Origin: an uncultured Chitinophagaceae bacterium
GTDB taxonomy: Bacteria > Bacteroidota > Bacteroidia > Chitinophagales > Chitinophagaceae
DNA length: 64,000 nt
Assembly: GCA_937907395.1 (NCBI GenBank)
Contig: CALCII010000011.1
Location: 62,001 to 126,000, forward strand
Direction: 5' to 3'
This document shows positions 16,035-25,227 of this stretch, piece by piece. The number at the start of each line of letters is the position of its first letter. The stretch's first letter is position 1. Below the pieces are notes generated by a model. It made no database searches. It was given only the letters and a program-made list of their open reading frames with translations, and was not told where the DNA came from. Position numbers and translations under genes: made by a program.

Positions 16035-16493
16035 ATGAAAAAAATGATCGTTGTTTTCTTATTACTGGCAGCTTCAACAGTTGTTGATGCACAGTCTCAA
16101 AAGCACACAGACACCGCTTTGTTTAATTCTATTTACAAAGCAGACAGTACCTGGTTTGCCGCCTTCAACAACAAAAACCTGGAAGTATTTATCACCTTCA
16201 TCAGCAAAGACCTGGAGTTTTATCATGACAGAACAGGACTTACTAATTATGAACAGAATATATCTGCTTTTAAAAACAACGCATTCACCGTTCCGGATCT
16301 GAAAAGAACACTGCTGAAAGAAACGATGGAAGTGTATCCTGTTCCGGGTTTTGGCGCAGTTCAAATTGCAGAACATCGCTTCTGTCATACGGAAAATGGA
16401 AAAATGGATTGCGGTGTGTTTAAGTTTATTCATTTGTGGAAACAAACCCCTGAAGGTTGGAAAGTTACCCGCATCATCAGTGTGGATCATTAA
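16035..16493 (+). CDS. Secreted NTF2-like (DUF4440-type) protein
   Basis: A 152-residue protein with signal peptide (MKKMIVVFLLLAASTVVDAQ). The mature part has the NTF2-like fold pattern: helix ADSTWFAAFNNKNLEVFITFI near residues 36-56, FYHDRTGL, and a C-terminal strand pair FKFIHLWKQTPEGWKVTRII. These DUF4440/SnoaL-like proteins bind small molecules or act as isomerases. No specific catalytic residue is identifiable. It lies between the pspC terminator and the M16 protease on the same strand, with 80 bases to the next gene. Confidence 0.75.
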   Translation: MKKMIVVFLLLAASTVVDAQSQKHTDTALFNSIYKADSTWFAAFNNKNLEVFITFISKDLEFYHDRTGLTNYEQNISAFKNNAFTVPDLKRTLLKETMEVYPVPGFGAVQIAEHRFCHTENGKMDCGVFKFIHLWKQTPEGWKVTRIISVDH

Positions 16494-16575
16494 TGCATCG
16501 GGCAAGTGTTAAAATAATTTCGCTCTCTACGTCACAACGGTTCTTTTACTACTTTCATATTCTAATTCTATTTAT

Positions 16576-19521
16576 ATGCGAACCAAACTACTGGTGGCCC
16601 TTTGCTTCCTGCTGATGGGCCAAGTTTATGCTCAGTCCTATTCAACTGTTACCAAAACTTCTGCCGACGGAAAATATACCTGGCGTGAAGTTGAAAACGA
16701 TCCTTCTCATGTACGTTTTTACGAATTGAAAAACGGGTTAACCGTTATTCTTGCAGAAAATCACCTCGAGCCACGCATCATGTCACTCTTTGCGGTGAAA
16801 GCGGGCAGCAAAAATGATCCGGCCAATAATACGGGCCTTGCTCATTACCTGGAACATATGTTGTTTAAGGGAACCGACAAGTTTGGTTCGCTGGATTATG
16901 AGAAAGAAAGTAAGCAACTGGCTGTCGTGGAGGCCTTGTATGAAAAATATAATAAAACAAGAGACCCGCTGCTGCGTAAAAAAATCTATCACCAGATCGA
17001 TTCTGTTTCTGGTGTTGCAGCAACTTTTGCTATTGCCAATGAATACGATAAAATGATGGGCTCGCTTGGCTCCAATATGACCAATGCGTTTACTTCATTT
17101 GAAAACACAACTTATATGGAAAACATTCCTTCCAATAACCTGGAACGTTTTCTCAAAGTACAGGCCGAACGTTTCCGTATGCCCGTGCTTCGTTTGTTTC
17201 ATACAGAACTGGAAGCCGTTTATGAAGAAAAGAACATCAGCCTGGATAATGGCGGCAATAAAATTTTTGAAACCCTGTTTGCTTCCTTATTCAAAAAACA
17301 TCCATACGGAACACAAACCACCATTGGTACTGTTGAGCATCTGAAGAATCCATCTTTGCCCGCTATCAAAAATTATTATAACACCTATTATGTACCCAAT
17401 AATATGGCCATCATCCTAACCGGTGATCTGAATGCCGATGAAACCATTGCCCTGATTGATCAGTATTTCGGACAGTGGCAGGCCAAACCCATTCCTGCAT
17501 TTACCTATCAGAAAGAAGCTCCACGCACTATGATAGAAGAAAAAACGGTGGTGAGTCCGGATGAAGAACAGGTTGCCATCGGTTATGTTATGCCCAATGC
17601 ATTAAGCAAAGAAGCAATCCTGGCCGACCTTGTAAGCACCATTCTTTACAATGGAAAAACCGGTTTGATTGACAAAAACCTGGTGAAGAAGCAAAAAGTA
17701 CTGGAAGCTTATGGCTTCAATTATCCGTTGAAAGATTATGGTATGATTTATTTTGGCGGTAAGCCTCTGAAAGGCCAAACGATGCAACAGGTGAAATCGC
17801 TCATCATTGAACAGATCAATCAGCTGAAGCTGGGCAATTTTGATGCCGACCTCATTGAATCTGCGGTTAACAATCTCATTGTTGGCCGGGTACGTGAACA
17901 GGAAAATGCATCGCAGATGGCCTTTATATTACATGACCGTTTTGTGGTGGGAGCCGGCTGGCAGGACTACCTGTCCAGTATAGCCGAAATGCGTAAACTC
18001 ACAAAAGCAGATGTGGTGGCTTTTGCACGGAAATGGTTTGGTAATAATTATACAGTGGTATATAAAAAAACCGGCCAGGATAAAACGGTGAAAAAAGTTC
18101 CCAAACCGGAAATTCACCCTGTGGAAGTAAACCGTGACAGCCAGAGTGAATTCTATAAAACAATTGTATCGGCCACACCGCCTGCTTTACAACCCGTGTT
18201 TATAGATTATGAAAAGGATATTCAGAAAACACAGGTGCAGGATGGTTTACCTGTTTGGTCGGTTAAGAACAATATCAACAACCTGTTCAGTTTTTACTAT
18301 GTGCTGGATATGGGCAAGAACCATAATCAGAAACTGCCCATTGCCATTGAATACCTCAAGTTCATTGGCACCAGCAAGAAAACAAATGAACAGATCAATA
18401 AAGAGTTGTACAAGCTGGCAGTCGACTTCAACATTTACAGCAGCAATGATCGGGTGTATGTGATGATCTCCGGCTTACAGGAAAACTTTTCCAAAGCATT
18501 GGCTATTCTGGAAGAGATCTTAACCGATCCGAAAGCGGATGCCGGTGCCCTGAAAAAAATGATTGAAGCAAAAATCAAAGCCCGCAATGATGCCACCATC
18601 AATAAAGAAACCATTTTCTGGGAAGCATTGATGAGTTACGTTCAATACGGAAAAACAAATCCTTATAACGATGTGTTGTCTAACAATGAACTGCGCAACC
18701 TGAATGCAGACGAGTTGGTGAACATCATCAAATCGCTGCCCGGTTTTAAACACAAAGTATTTTATTACGGACCCGCCACTTCTGATTTGTTGCTGAGTGA
18801 AGTAAAATCGGTTCATAAAGTTCCTGCCGTTCTGAAAGAGTATCCAAAAGCTAAAGAATACACACCACTTCCTGCAACCGAAAACATGGTTTACTTTATT
18901 GACTATGATATGGTGCAGGCAGAAATTAACATGGCCCGCTGGGATGTGCCTTACGATGCTTCTTTACTGCCCATCATCAATTGCTTCAATGAATATTATG
19001 GTGGCGGCATGGGATCGGTTGTGTTTCAGGAAATACGTGAATCAAAAGCATTGGCCTATTCTGCATTTTCTTCTTTTGATCGTCCCGATAAAAGAGAGGA
19101 GCCTTTCAGCGCTATGTTCTATGTAGGCACTCAGGCCGATAAAGCCGATAGTGCTCTTTCTTCCATGAATCAGCTCATGAACAAAATGCCCATGAGCGAA
19201 CAGTTGTGGGCGGTGGGGCGCAAATCCATTCGCCAGGGAATAGAAACCAGGCGTGTAACAAAAGAAAAAATACTGTTCAATTATGATTACGCCATCCGCA
19301 TGGGATTAAATCACGATACACGTAAAGATGTATACGACCAGGTGAACTCCATCACATTAAATGATATTCAGTTCTTTCATAAAGAACATGTGGCCGGTAA
19401 ATTCTGGAATATTGGTGTGATTGGTTCAAAGGAAAAAGTAGATATCAAAATGCTTAACAAATATGGTAAGGTTCAGATATTAACGATCAAGGACCTGTTC
19501 GGATTTGAAGCAGAAAAATAA
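16576..19521 (+). CDS. M16 family zinc metallopeptidase
   Basis: A 981-residue secreted protease with signal peptide MRTKLLVALCFLLMGQVYAQ. The inverted zinc motif HYLEHM (HxxEH) lies near residue 92-97 in GLAHYLEHMLFKGT, and the distal Glu is in EAVYEEKNISLDN near 217. The N-terminal active domain and the matching inactive half (from about 560) give the two-lobed clam shape of pitrilysin-like enzymes. A C-terminal peptide-binding motif GGGMGSVVFQEIRESKALAY resembles the R/Y pair region of the inactive domain. It degrades small peptides in the periplasm. It is followed by a strong terminator. Confidence 0.93.
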   Translation: MRTKLLVALCFLLMGQVYAQSYSTVTKTSADGKYTWREVENDPSHVRFYELKNGLTVILAENHLEPRIMSLFAVKAGSKNDPANNTGLAHYLEHMLFKGTDKFGSLDYEKESKQLAVVEALYEKYNKTRDPLLRKKIYHQIDSVSGVAATFAIANEYDKMMGSLGSNMTNAFTSFENTTYMENIPSNNLERFLKVQAERFRMPVLRLFHTELEAVYEEKNISLDNGGNKIFETLFASLFKKHPYGTQTTIGTVEHLKNPSLPAIKNYYNTYYVPNNMAIILTGDLNADETIALIDQYFGQWQAKPIPAFTYQKEAPRTMIEEKTVVSPDEEQVAIGYVMPNALSKEAILADLVSTILYNGKTGLIDKNLVKKQKVLEAYGFNYPLKDYGMIYFGGKPLKGQTMQQVKSLIIEQINQLKLGNFDADLIESAVNNLIVGRVREQENASQMAFILHDRFVVGAGWQDYLSSIAEMRKLTKADVVAFARKWFGNNYTVVYKKTGQDKTVKKVPKPEIHPVEVNRDSQSEFYKTIVSATPPALQPVFIDYEKDIQKTQVQDGLPVWSVKNNINNLFSFYYVLDMGKNHNQKLPIAIEYLKFIGTSKKTNEQINKELYKLAVDFNIYSSNDRVYVMISGLQENFSKALAILEEILTDPKADAGALKKMIEAKIKARNDATINKETIFWEALMSYVQYGKTNPYNDVLSNNELRNLNADELVNIIKSLPGFKHKVFYYGPATSDLLLSEVKSVHKVPAVLKEYPKAKEYTPLPATENMVYFIDYDMVQAEINMARWDVPYDASLLPIINCFNEYYGGGMGSVVFQEIRESKALAYSAFSSFDRPDKREEPFSAMFYVGTQADKADSALSSMNQLMNKMPMSEQLWAVGRKSIRQGIETRRVTKEKILFNYDYAIRMGLNHDTRKDVYDQVNSITLNDIQFFHKEHVAGKFWNIGVIGSKEKVDIKMLNKYGKVQILTIKDLFGFEAEK

Positions 19522-19541
19522 AAGAGTTTTTCTTGATTGTA

Positions 19542-19570
19542 AACGGCTCCCCTACGGAGCCGTTTTTTTT
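19542..19570 (+). terminator. Rho-independent terminator
   Basis: A perfect nine-base stem AACGGCTCC / GGAGCCGTT with loop CCTAC is followed by a run of T. It ends the M16 protease gene. Confidence 0.9.
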
Positions 19571-19639
19571 GAATACATGATTGAACGCATAATTCCCTTT
19601 TTTTTCTGCTGTTAGTTTCGTATTCTAAATCTATATGTT

Positions 19640-20371
19640 ATGACCCATCAACCCGAAAAAACAGTTGCCACTTATGTTACCGAAGATTACAGAACGGCAG
19701 ATGTATTTAAAAAATATGGAATCGACTTCTGCTGTGGAGGTAAAGTACCCCTGTATGATATCTGCCAGAAGAAACAACTCAGCTACGACGAAGTAGTACA
19801 ACAGCTGGAACAAACAACAACAGGAAACAAACCGGAAGATTTTGATTTTGAAAACTGGGAGGCCGATAAACTGGTGAACCACATCATTCAGAAACATCAC
19901 CATTATGTAACCGGTAATATTGATATCATTGGCCAATATGCTGCTAAAGTAGCCCGGGTGCACGGCGATCATCATCCGGAAGTAAAAGAAATTGATCGTT
20001 TGTTTCAACAGGTATCATCCGAATTGTTATTTCATTTACAAAAAGAAGAAATCATTTTATTTCCATTTATTGTACAGCTTGCAGGAGCCAAAAGAAACAA
20101 TTTAAAAATTGCGCCCATGGGATTTGGACCTGTGAAAAATCCAATTTCTGTTATGGAAGCAGAACACGATGAAGCCGGACACACCCTTCATGAAATTGCA
20201 CGATTAAGCAATCAGTATACTCCTCCGCAGGACGCCTGTAATTCATTTAAAGTATTTTATGCAAAACTGAAAGAGTTTGAAGATGATCTTCATACACATG
20301 TTCATTTGGAAAACAATATCCTGTTTCCAAAAACAATGGAGTTGTATGAAAATTATGCACTGGCGGTATAA
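19640..20371 (+). CDS. ric: Iron-sulfur cluster repair di-iron protein
   Basis: A 243-residue protein of the RIC/YtfE/ScdA family. The N-terminal ScdA domain includes VFKKYGIDFCCGGKVPL with the Cys pair (residues 31-32). The hemerythrin-like part carries the di-iron ligands in HHHYVTG, HGDHHPEV, LLFHLQKEEIILFPFI, EAEHDEAGHTLHEI and HTHVHLENNILFP. It repairs Fe-S clusters damaged by nitric oxide or oxidants. In this window it is near a NarL-type two-component pair and NO-reductase-like genes, consistent with a nitrosative-stress cluster. It is convergent with the downstream esterase gene. Confidence 0.93.
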   Translation: MTHQPEKTVATYVTEDYRTADVFKKYGIDFCCGGKVPLYDICQKKQLSYDEVVQQLEQTTTGNKPEDFDFENWEADKLVNHIIQKHHHYVTGNIDIIGQYAAKVARVHGDHHPEVKEIDRLFQQVSSELLFHLQKEEIILFPFIVQLAGAKRNNLKIAPMGFGPVKNPISVMEAEHDEAGHTLHEIARLSNQYTPPQDACNSFKVFYAKLKEFEDDLHTHVHLENNILFPKTMELYENYALAV

Positions 20372-20379
20372 CTCAGGCT

Positions 20380-21792
20380 TTACTGTTTTACAAAACGTGT
20401 GGTTGTTTTGCCGTTCAGTTGTAACAAATAAACTCCGGGACGCAAATCTTGCACTGCATAGGATTTGCCTGTTGCTGTGCGGAATGTTTTCAACACCTGT
20501 CCGTGTATGTTGATAATACGTAATACATCGCCGGGCTTTGCATCATAGCCTTTGAGCTGTAAATACTGTTGCACCGGGTTAGGCATTACAACATACCTGA
20601 TTGATGCGGGTGTAATTTCCCTTACAGAAGTAGTGGTGTTTGGAAACAACCACTTGTAGGCAGCACCAAATTCACGTTTCCAATACCATTCACTATGGGC
20701 GCCATCGGCATCTACCTGAATTTTTGATCGGGCGGATAACAATCCTTTACTGATGAGCCCATTTGTAATGGAGTTGATATGTGTTACCATTGTTGCCGAT
20801 TCGTTTTGTCCGCCCAGGTGAAACACTTTTAATCCGGATAATCCATTGGGGGTATTACTGATGTAGCTGGTAAGATTAGTTAACACAAACCAATAGGCCG
20901 GACTAAAGGATCCTACTTTTCCAAAAACGTTTGGATATGTAACCGCACCATAGGTTGATATGAGAGCACCCATACTGCTTCCAAACAAACAGGTATTTTC
21001 CGGATCAGTAAGTGTTCTGTAGTTGGCGTCGATATAAGGTTTCAGGGTTTGTGCAATGAAATCAATATATGCTGCTCCTTCTCCTCCGCCATAACTTGGG
21101 TTGAGCCAGGGGGAATATTCATCCAGCCTTGTTCCACCGCCATTGTCAATTCCCACCACAATAGCTCCGTAATCGCCACTATTAAAGAGGTTGTTCAATG
21201 TTTCATCTACACCCCATTCTCCCGAGAAAGAGGTTTGTGCATCAAACAGGTTTTGTCCGTCGTGCATATACAAAACAGGGTATCGTTTGGTGGTGGATTG
21301 ATAATCGGGAGGAAGGTACAACCAGATTCTGCGGCTGCGGTTGAGCTGCGGCATATTAAATGAGTTGCTTAATACTCGCACATTGCTGGCAGCTGTGGAA
21401 CCGGATGTTCCCGCCAGATCTTTCCAGCTGAGAATGGTTAGTGAAAGTGTTTGAGGCGATCCTGTAAATGTAAAACTGCGGTTGCCAATCTCTTCTCCCG
21501 ATGCGCCACCCTCTACAGTTGTCCAACCCGTGCCTCTTGTAAATTTAAATTGTACGGTGCCGGTTCCTTCGGGAATCACAATTTGCGGCGTTCCGTTACC
21601 GTCGGCTGTTAATTTATAATTATTGTCGGCAGGGTTCCATGTATTGAGGGATGAGGCGAGATAAATGGTTGAATTGGCTGGCGTATTAGCCGGTAATGCC
21701 ACAACCTTTATGGTGACTTGTGCTAAAAATTGCAATGGCAGAAACCAGGTTGCAATGATAAGGAGTATGCCTTTTGTTACTGCCTGCTTCAT
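20380..21792 (-). CDS. Secreted esterase-like hydrolase with T9SS sorting domain
   Basis: A 470-residue protein. A signal peptide (ending near FLAQ) is followed by a starch-binding-like beta domain (about 25-115: IYLASSLNTWNPADNNYKLT, with FTRGTGWTTVEGG). An esterase-D type alpha/beta hydrolase follows (about 150-380), with LYMHDGQNLFDAQTSFSGEW and nucleophile Ser in LFGSSMGAL. The Asp/His residues follow near GGQNE and DGAHSEWYW. The C-terminal 70 residues form a type A T9SS sorting domain (MPNPVQQYLQLKGYD, NIHGQVLKTF, DLRPGVYLLQL, and a basic end). It is likely a secreted carbohydrate or siderophore esterase. Confidence 0.88.
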   Translation of the reverse strand: MKQAVTKGILLIIATWFLPLQFLAQVTIKVVALPANTPANSTIYLASSLNTWNPADNNYKLTADGNGTPQIVIPEGTGTVQFKFTRGTGWTTVEGGASGEEIGNRSFTFTGSPQTLSLTILSWKDLAGTSGSTAASNVRVLSNSFNMPQLNRSRRIWLYLPPDYQSTTKRYPVLYMHDGQNLFDAQTSFSGEWGVDETLNNLFNSGDYGAIVVGIDNGGGTRLDEYSPWLNPSYGGGEGAAYIDFIAQTLKPYIDANYRTLTDPENTCLFGSSMGALISTYGAVTYPNVFGKVGSFSPAYWFVLTNLTSYISNTPNGLSGLKVFHLGGQNESATMVTHINSITNGLISKGLLSARSKIQVDADGAHSEWYWKREFGAAYKWLFPNTTTSVREITPASIRYVVMPNPVQQYLQLKGYDAKPGDVLRIINIHGQVLKTFRTATGKSYAVQDLRPGVYLLQLNGKTTTRFVKQ

Positions 21793-21953
21793 GGCGATCG
21801 TTTTGTTATTTAAAGATACTCTTTTGTTTCTCTTCCTTTAACAGTTACAAAAGTCATTTCAATACCAACATGGTGTATAAACTCGATATTTCACTGGTGC
21901 TGCTACACAAAAGTGGGGTATTGCTTTTTATGATTCCTACTGGTAATTCTCTA

Positions 21954-21969
21954 CTTTACAGTATCATTT
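21954..21969 (+). promoter_or_regulatory. Shared CTTTACAGTA upstream motif, copy 1
   Basis: CTTTACAGTATCATTT lies 12 bases before the response-regulator start. The same motif with one change lies 21 bases before the sensor-kinase start (22738-22753). It may be a shared promoter or regulator site. Confidence 0.4.
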
Positions 21970-21981
21970 AAGAATAGAAAA

Positions 21982-22635
21982 ATGTCGTCTGATAAATTGA
22001 AAATAATGATTGCAGATGATCACCAGATTGTAATAACTGGATTACGGCTGCTATTGGCAAATGCCGGAATAAATGCAGACGTTGATGGTTTACTTTCCAC
22101 AGAAGAGCTGGTGAAATCAATAAAAGGAACAGATTACGACCTGGTGATACTGGATATTAATATGCCGGGATCTGATACACACAGCATCATTCACCTGATG
22201 AAATCGTTCCGGCCAGATATTAAAATTCTCATCTTCTCTATGAACCCTGAAGAAATGTATGCAAGAAGATATCTCAAAGAAGGTGTTACCGGTTATCTTA
22301 TGAAGGACGCCAATGAAAAAGATATTGTTGAAGCTATAAGGAAAGTACTCGACGGAAGAATCTATATCTCCGCAAAACTGAAAGAGATCTTGTCCGACAA
22401 TATAATTACAGGCAAGAAAGAAAATCCATTTGAAGCGCTATCTCCCAGGGAGTTTGAAGTATTTAAGCTTCTCATCAAAGGTGTTGGGGTAAAAGAAATT
22501 GCCGGCTTAACGAATTTACACCCATCCACCATCAGCACACATAAGGCGAATATTCACGAAAAAACGCAAACCCGTAATGTACTTCAACTGAAAGAAGTAG
22601 CCGATAATTACGGTATATCCGGCTACCCCTCCTAA
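21982..22635 (+). CDS. NarL/FixJ family response regulator
   Basis: A 217-residue two-domain protein. The receiver (about 5-125) has the acidic pair DD in IADDHQIV, the phospho-acceptor in LVILDINMPG, a Ser in ILIFSMNP and Lys in GYLMKDANE. The C-terminal LuxR-type HTH (about 145-210) reads LSPREFEVFKLLIKGVGVKEIAGL, with HPSTISTHKANIHEKTQTRN. A sensor kinase lacking membrane segments follows, separated by a terminator. The proximity of ric and NO-reductase-like genes makes a nitrosative or low-oxygen response plausible, but the signal is unknown. Confidence 0.9.
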   Translation: MSSDKLKIMIADDHQIVITGLRLLLANAGINADVDGLLSTEELVKSIKGTDYDLVILDINMPGSDTHSIIHLMKSFRPDIKILIFSMNPEEMYARRYLKEGVTGYLMKDANEKDIVEAIRKVLDGRIYISAKLKEILSDNIITGKKENPFEALSPREFEVFKLLIKGVGVKEIAGLTNLHPSTISTHKANIHEKTQTRNVLQLKEVADNYGISGYPS

Positions 22636-22710
22636 GCGTTTTTTCTTCCCCAATCAAATTATCAGGATAACAGATTCAATAAAAATGGATTTGTTATTGC
22701 AGCTTTTTGT

Positions 22711-22736
22711 ACCCCTGCCGGGGTTTTCGTTTTTTA
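22711..22736 (+). terminator. Terminator between regulator and kinase
   Basis: ACCCC (22711-22715), loop TGCC, GGGGT (22720-22724) and a T-rich tail. The stem is short, so termination may be partial. The kinase has its own copy of the CTTTACAGTA motif just downstream. Confidence 0.5.
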
Positions 22737-22737
22737 G

Positions 22738-22753
22738 CTTTACAGTAGCATTT
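22738..22753 (+). promoter_or_regulatory. Shared CTTTACAGTA upstream motif, copy 2
   Basis: CTTTACAGTAGCATTT differs from the copy at 21954-21969 at one position. It precedes the kinase gene. Confidence 0.4.
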
Positions 22754-22774
22754 GAGCTTAATACGTGACCTGGT

Positions 22775-23512
22775 ATGAAAAACGTGAACCCCAATAAAAA
22801 GTCCTTTCTCCATTCAGATTTAAACCAATCTGTCTCCTGCGAAACAAATGTGGAACATTGCCCCTGCTACCAATCCAACCCCCAATGGTTGCCGGGTGAT
22901 ACCTTGTTGCTCATTGAATCGGAGAAAAGCAGAATCGGACAGGAATTGCACGATGCAATTAACCCATTGCTTGCAGCTGCAAAATTGTACATGAACCTGA
23001 TTCAGATTCATAATAATGGTGAGGATAAGATTAAAAATACGATCAGTGCATTATTGCAGGAAGCCATTGAAGGCGTAAGAAAACTTTCTTCGGAATGGGT
23101 GATTGAAGAAATGGAGCATGCCGATTTATTAATGCTCATCACCAATCACACAGAAAAAATTCAATATGCTTTAAATTTTACACTGGATGTTCAATATAAA
23201 AAAGACCCGGCACACCATAAGATCAGCCAGAAACAGAAAGTTGCCCTGTATCGTATCTTCCAGGAGCAGCTTACAAATATTATAAAACATAGTAAGGCCT
23301 GCCGGGTTGTGGTGAAAATAAAAGAACTAAGAAATGGGATTTACCTCTTCATTAAAGATGACGGGATTGGATTTGATACCCAGAAACATTCAACCGGAAT
23401 AGGGTTGCTCAACATCAGAAAACGAACCCAACAACTAAACGGATATATCAACATAATCAGTAAACCTTCAAAAGGATGCAGCTTGTACATCAGGCTCCCT
23501 TTTTATTATTGA
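22775..23512 (+). CDS. Soluble sensor histidine kinase (HisKA_3 type)
   Basis: A 245-residue kinase without membrane helices or recognised sensor domain. The dimerisation helix has the phospho-acceptor His in IGQELHDAINPLLAAAKLYM (near residue 55). The ATPase has an N-box region QEQLTNIIKHSKA, G1 DDGIGFD and G2 STGIGLLNIRKR, typical of NarX/DesK-like kinases. The N-terminus (1-40) contains three Cys, including the pair CPCY, which could bind a metal or Fe-S cluster, though this is speculative. It is the likely partner of the regulator upstream. Confidence 0.88.
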   Translation: MKNVNPNKKSFLHSDLNQSVSCETNVEHCPCYQSNPQWLPGDTLLLIESEKSRIGQELHDAINPLLAAAKLYMNLIQIHNNGEDKIKNTISALLQEAIEGVRKLSSEWVIEEMEHADLLMLITNHTEKIQYALNFTLDVQYKKDPAHHKISQKQKVALYRIFQEQLTNIIKHSKACRVVVKIKELRNGIYLFIKDDGIGFDTQKHSTGIGLLNIRKRTQQLNGYINIISKPSKGCSLYIRLPFYY

Positions 23513-23616
23513 TTTTTACATAATTCCTATAGAAAAACCAGTACGCTGCATTTCTATGCGGTGTGCTTATTGAATGAGAACCTGAAAAACCGAACCCCTT
23601 GAAACCAACAGAGAAA

Positions 23617-23653
23617 ACCACTGCCGGAGTTCTTCCGGTGGTGGTATTTTTTT
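23617..23653 (+). terminator. Rho-independent terminator
   Basis: CCACTGCCGGA and TCCGGTGGTGG flank a short loop and are followed by TATTTTTTT. It ends the kinase transcript. Confidence 0.7.
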
Positions 23654-23696
23654 AGGCCGGTTGCGGTCCCTTTTTTACCCGGGGGTGGAATTGTCT

Positions 23697-23867
23697 TTTT
23701 TACAATTATCGGGTATGGGCAAAAAAATAGGCCGTCCCTGGAAAGAGTCGGCCGTTGCTAACCTATGAAAAACACCTATGATGCAAAGATAATATAAGAA
23801 TTGTAAAAAATGCAACTGATAAAAGTCAAACTTCTGCTGATAGAAGTCAGTTTTTTACAATTCCGGG
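23697..23867. repeat. TTTTTTACAATT repeats
   Basis: TTTTTTACAATT occurs near 23699 and 23852, each closely followed by CGGG, and its inverse AATTGTAAAAAA lies at 23799-23810. Between them CTGATAAAAGTCA and CTGATAGAAGTCA form a direct repeat (about 23816 and 23837). This fills most of the 23513-23881 gap. Confidence 0.5.
23720..23778 (-). ncRNA. Possible short transcript, or terminator of the nor operon
   Basis: On the minus strand, a promoter-like TTG-N21-TATCTTTG (23784-23815) is followed about 30 bases later by a stem GGCCG/CGGCC (23730-23753) and a T tract (23720-23728). This could make an RNA of about 60 bases with no coding capacity. The alternative is that the hairpin simply terminates the norB transcript, which runs the same way from 23882. 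I cannot separate the two. Confidence 0.3.
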
Positions 23868-23881
23868 ATCAGAAACCTGCC

Positions 23882-25225
23882 TTAGTTAGTTGCAGAATCG
23901 TCAGTAGTGGAAAGTTGGCCGGCAGCTTTGCTTAAGAGCTGGATCACAAGTACACTCATTCCGGCAAACAGAACAAATCCCGAATACATAAATAGCTTCA
24001 GTACCGGGTAAACATTTTGCATTAGTTCTGTAAAAGGAGCCGAGGGAGAAGCTGTCATTTTCATTCCTTTAATCAGTCCGGCCGCAATGAGAAAGACCCA
24101 GAATGCAAACAAGCTGATTTGTGTAATCCAGAATCCAATAGCAAAATTTCTGCGGTAGGCCGGTTTCTTTTCTTTATCTGCTTCAAACAAAAAAGTAATA
24201 CTGGCCAACAGGATCATTGTATTAATTCCAATTGTAGTTCCCATGGCATGTGCTACAGTAACATGGGTGCCGTGTGTATAGCGGTTGATAGCGGGAACAG
24301 ACATGAGCAGCGCCAACAGCAGGTTCATAAATACCCAGAACTCAGATGCAATCAGGAGCCGGTAAGATAAAAGGTGTTTGAATTTCCGCTGTTCGGTGAG
24401 TTTGCTTTTGAAGCCCTGTATAATACTGATCACCAGCACCCATTCCGTCATGCTGATGGTATAAGAAACGCCCCGTACCCATCCGGCCGTTGGAATATTA
24501 TAAATATGGTGGCCCCAATTAAATATCAGGTTGGTGAGCCCCAGGAAATAGGAGAAGTATGCTTTTTTAGATCGGGCAATTTCTTTATCGCCGCTGATTT
24601 TCACCATCAGAAAAAGTCCCAGCCCATACACCATCTGGTTCCAGGCGCCAACCATCGATCCGTTTGATTTCCACTGAATGGTCATCTCTTTCAGGAAGGA
24701 TTCTCTGAACCATGCAATATGCCACAGGTTTTGTTCGGTAAACGTAAAAAGAAAAAATAAAAGCCCTGTACCCCACATCCATACATATACCGGCTTTTCC
24801 TTCCCGGAACGAAACAGGGTTCCAAAAAAAGAGATCAATAAATAAACCCAGGCAACCAGCAATAACAGGTTCCACACAGGCGGGAATTCCCAGTATTCTC
24901 TTCCACCAAATTGTTGAAAACAATAACTAAGTAATATAGCAGCTACCGCAAAAACCCAGGTACCAATATAAAACGGACTTAGTTTGTGATACATAGGAGC
25001 ATCACCAAACAACTCCTGTTTATAATACATAATCAATCCGGTTGCTGCGGTAAGAATCCAGAACAATGCTGCCGACACATGAAAAGGCCTCGCCTGCTCA
25101 AACGACATCATATTGGGAAAATACAAATCCTTAAAAAAAGAAACGGCTGCAATAACTCCAAACGAAAGGCATAACAGCAACAGGAGTAAGGAAAAGGAAA
25201 TGAAGAGTTTGTACCAGGTTTTCAT
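23882..25225 (-). CDS. NorB-like heme-copper oxidase with altered active site
   Basis: A 447-residue protein with about 12 membrane helices, of the nitric-oxide reductase branch of the heme-copper oxidases. H49 (ARPFHVSAALFW) matches a low-spin heme ligand and H239-H240 (NWGHHIYN) match two FeB ligands. A gapless match to canonical NorB around this region puts N188 at the third FeB His, V192 at the FeB Glu and N196 at the second Glu of the W-V-E-G-V-W-E loop. H326 (high-spin heme ligand) is kept, but the second heme-b His is M328 (VAHAMG). It pairs with the NorC-like gene two bases upstream. NO reduction is the most likely role but the chemistry may differ. Confidence 0.8.
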   Translation of the reverse strand: MKTWYKLFISFSLLLLLLCLSFGVIAAVSFFKDLYFPNMMSFEQARPFHVSAALFWILTAATGLIMYYKQELFGDAPMYHKLSPFYIGTWVFAVAAILLSYCFQQFGGREYWEFPPVWNLLLLVAWVYLLISFFGTLFRSGKEKPVYVWMWGTGLLFFLFTFTEQNLWHIAWFRESFLKEMTIQWKSNGSMVGAWNQMVYGLGLFLMVKISGDKEIARSKKAYFSYFLGLTNLIFNWGHHIYNIPTAGWVRGVSYTISMTEWVLVISIIQGFKSKLTEQRKFKHLLSYRLLIASEFWVFMNLLLALLMSVPAINRYTHGTHVTVAHAMGTTIGINTMILLASITFLFEADKEKKPAYRRNFAIGFWITQISLFAFWVFLIAAGLIKGMKMTASPSAPFTELMQNVYPVLKLFMYSGFVLFAGMSVLVIQLLSKAAGQLSTTDDSATN

Positions 25226-25227
25226 TG

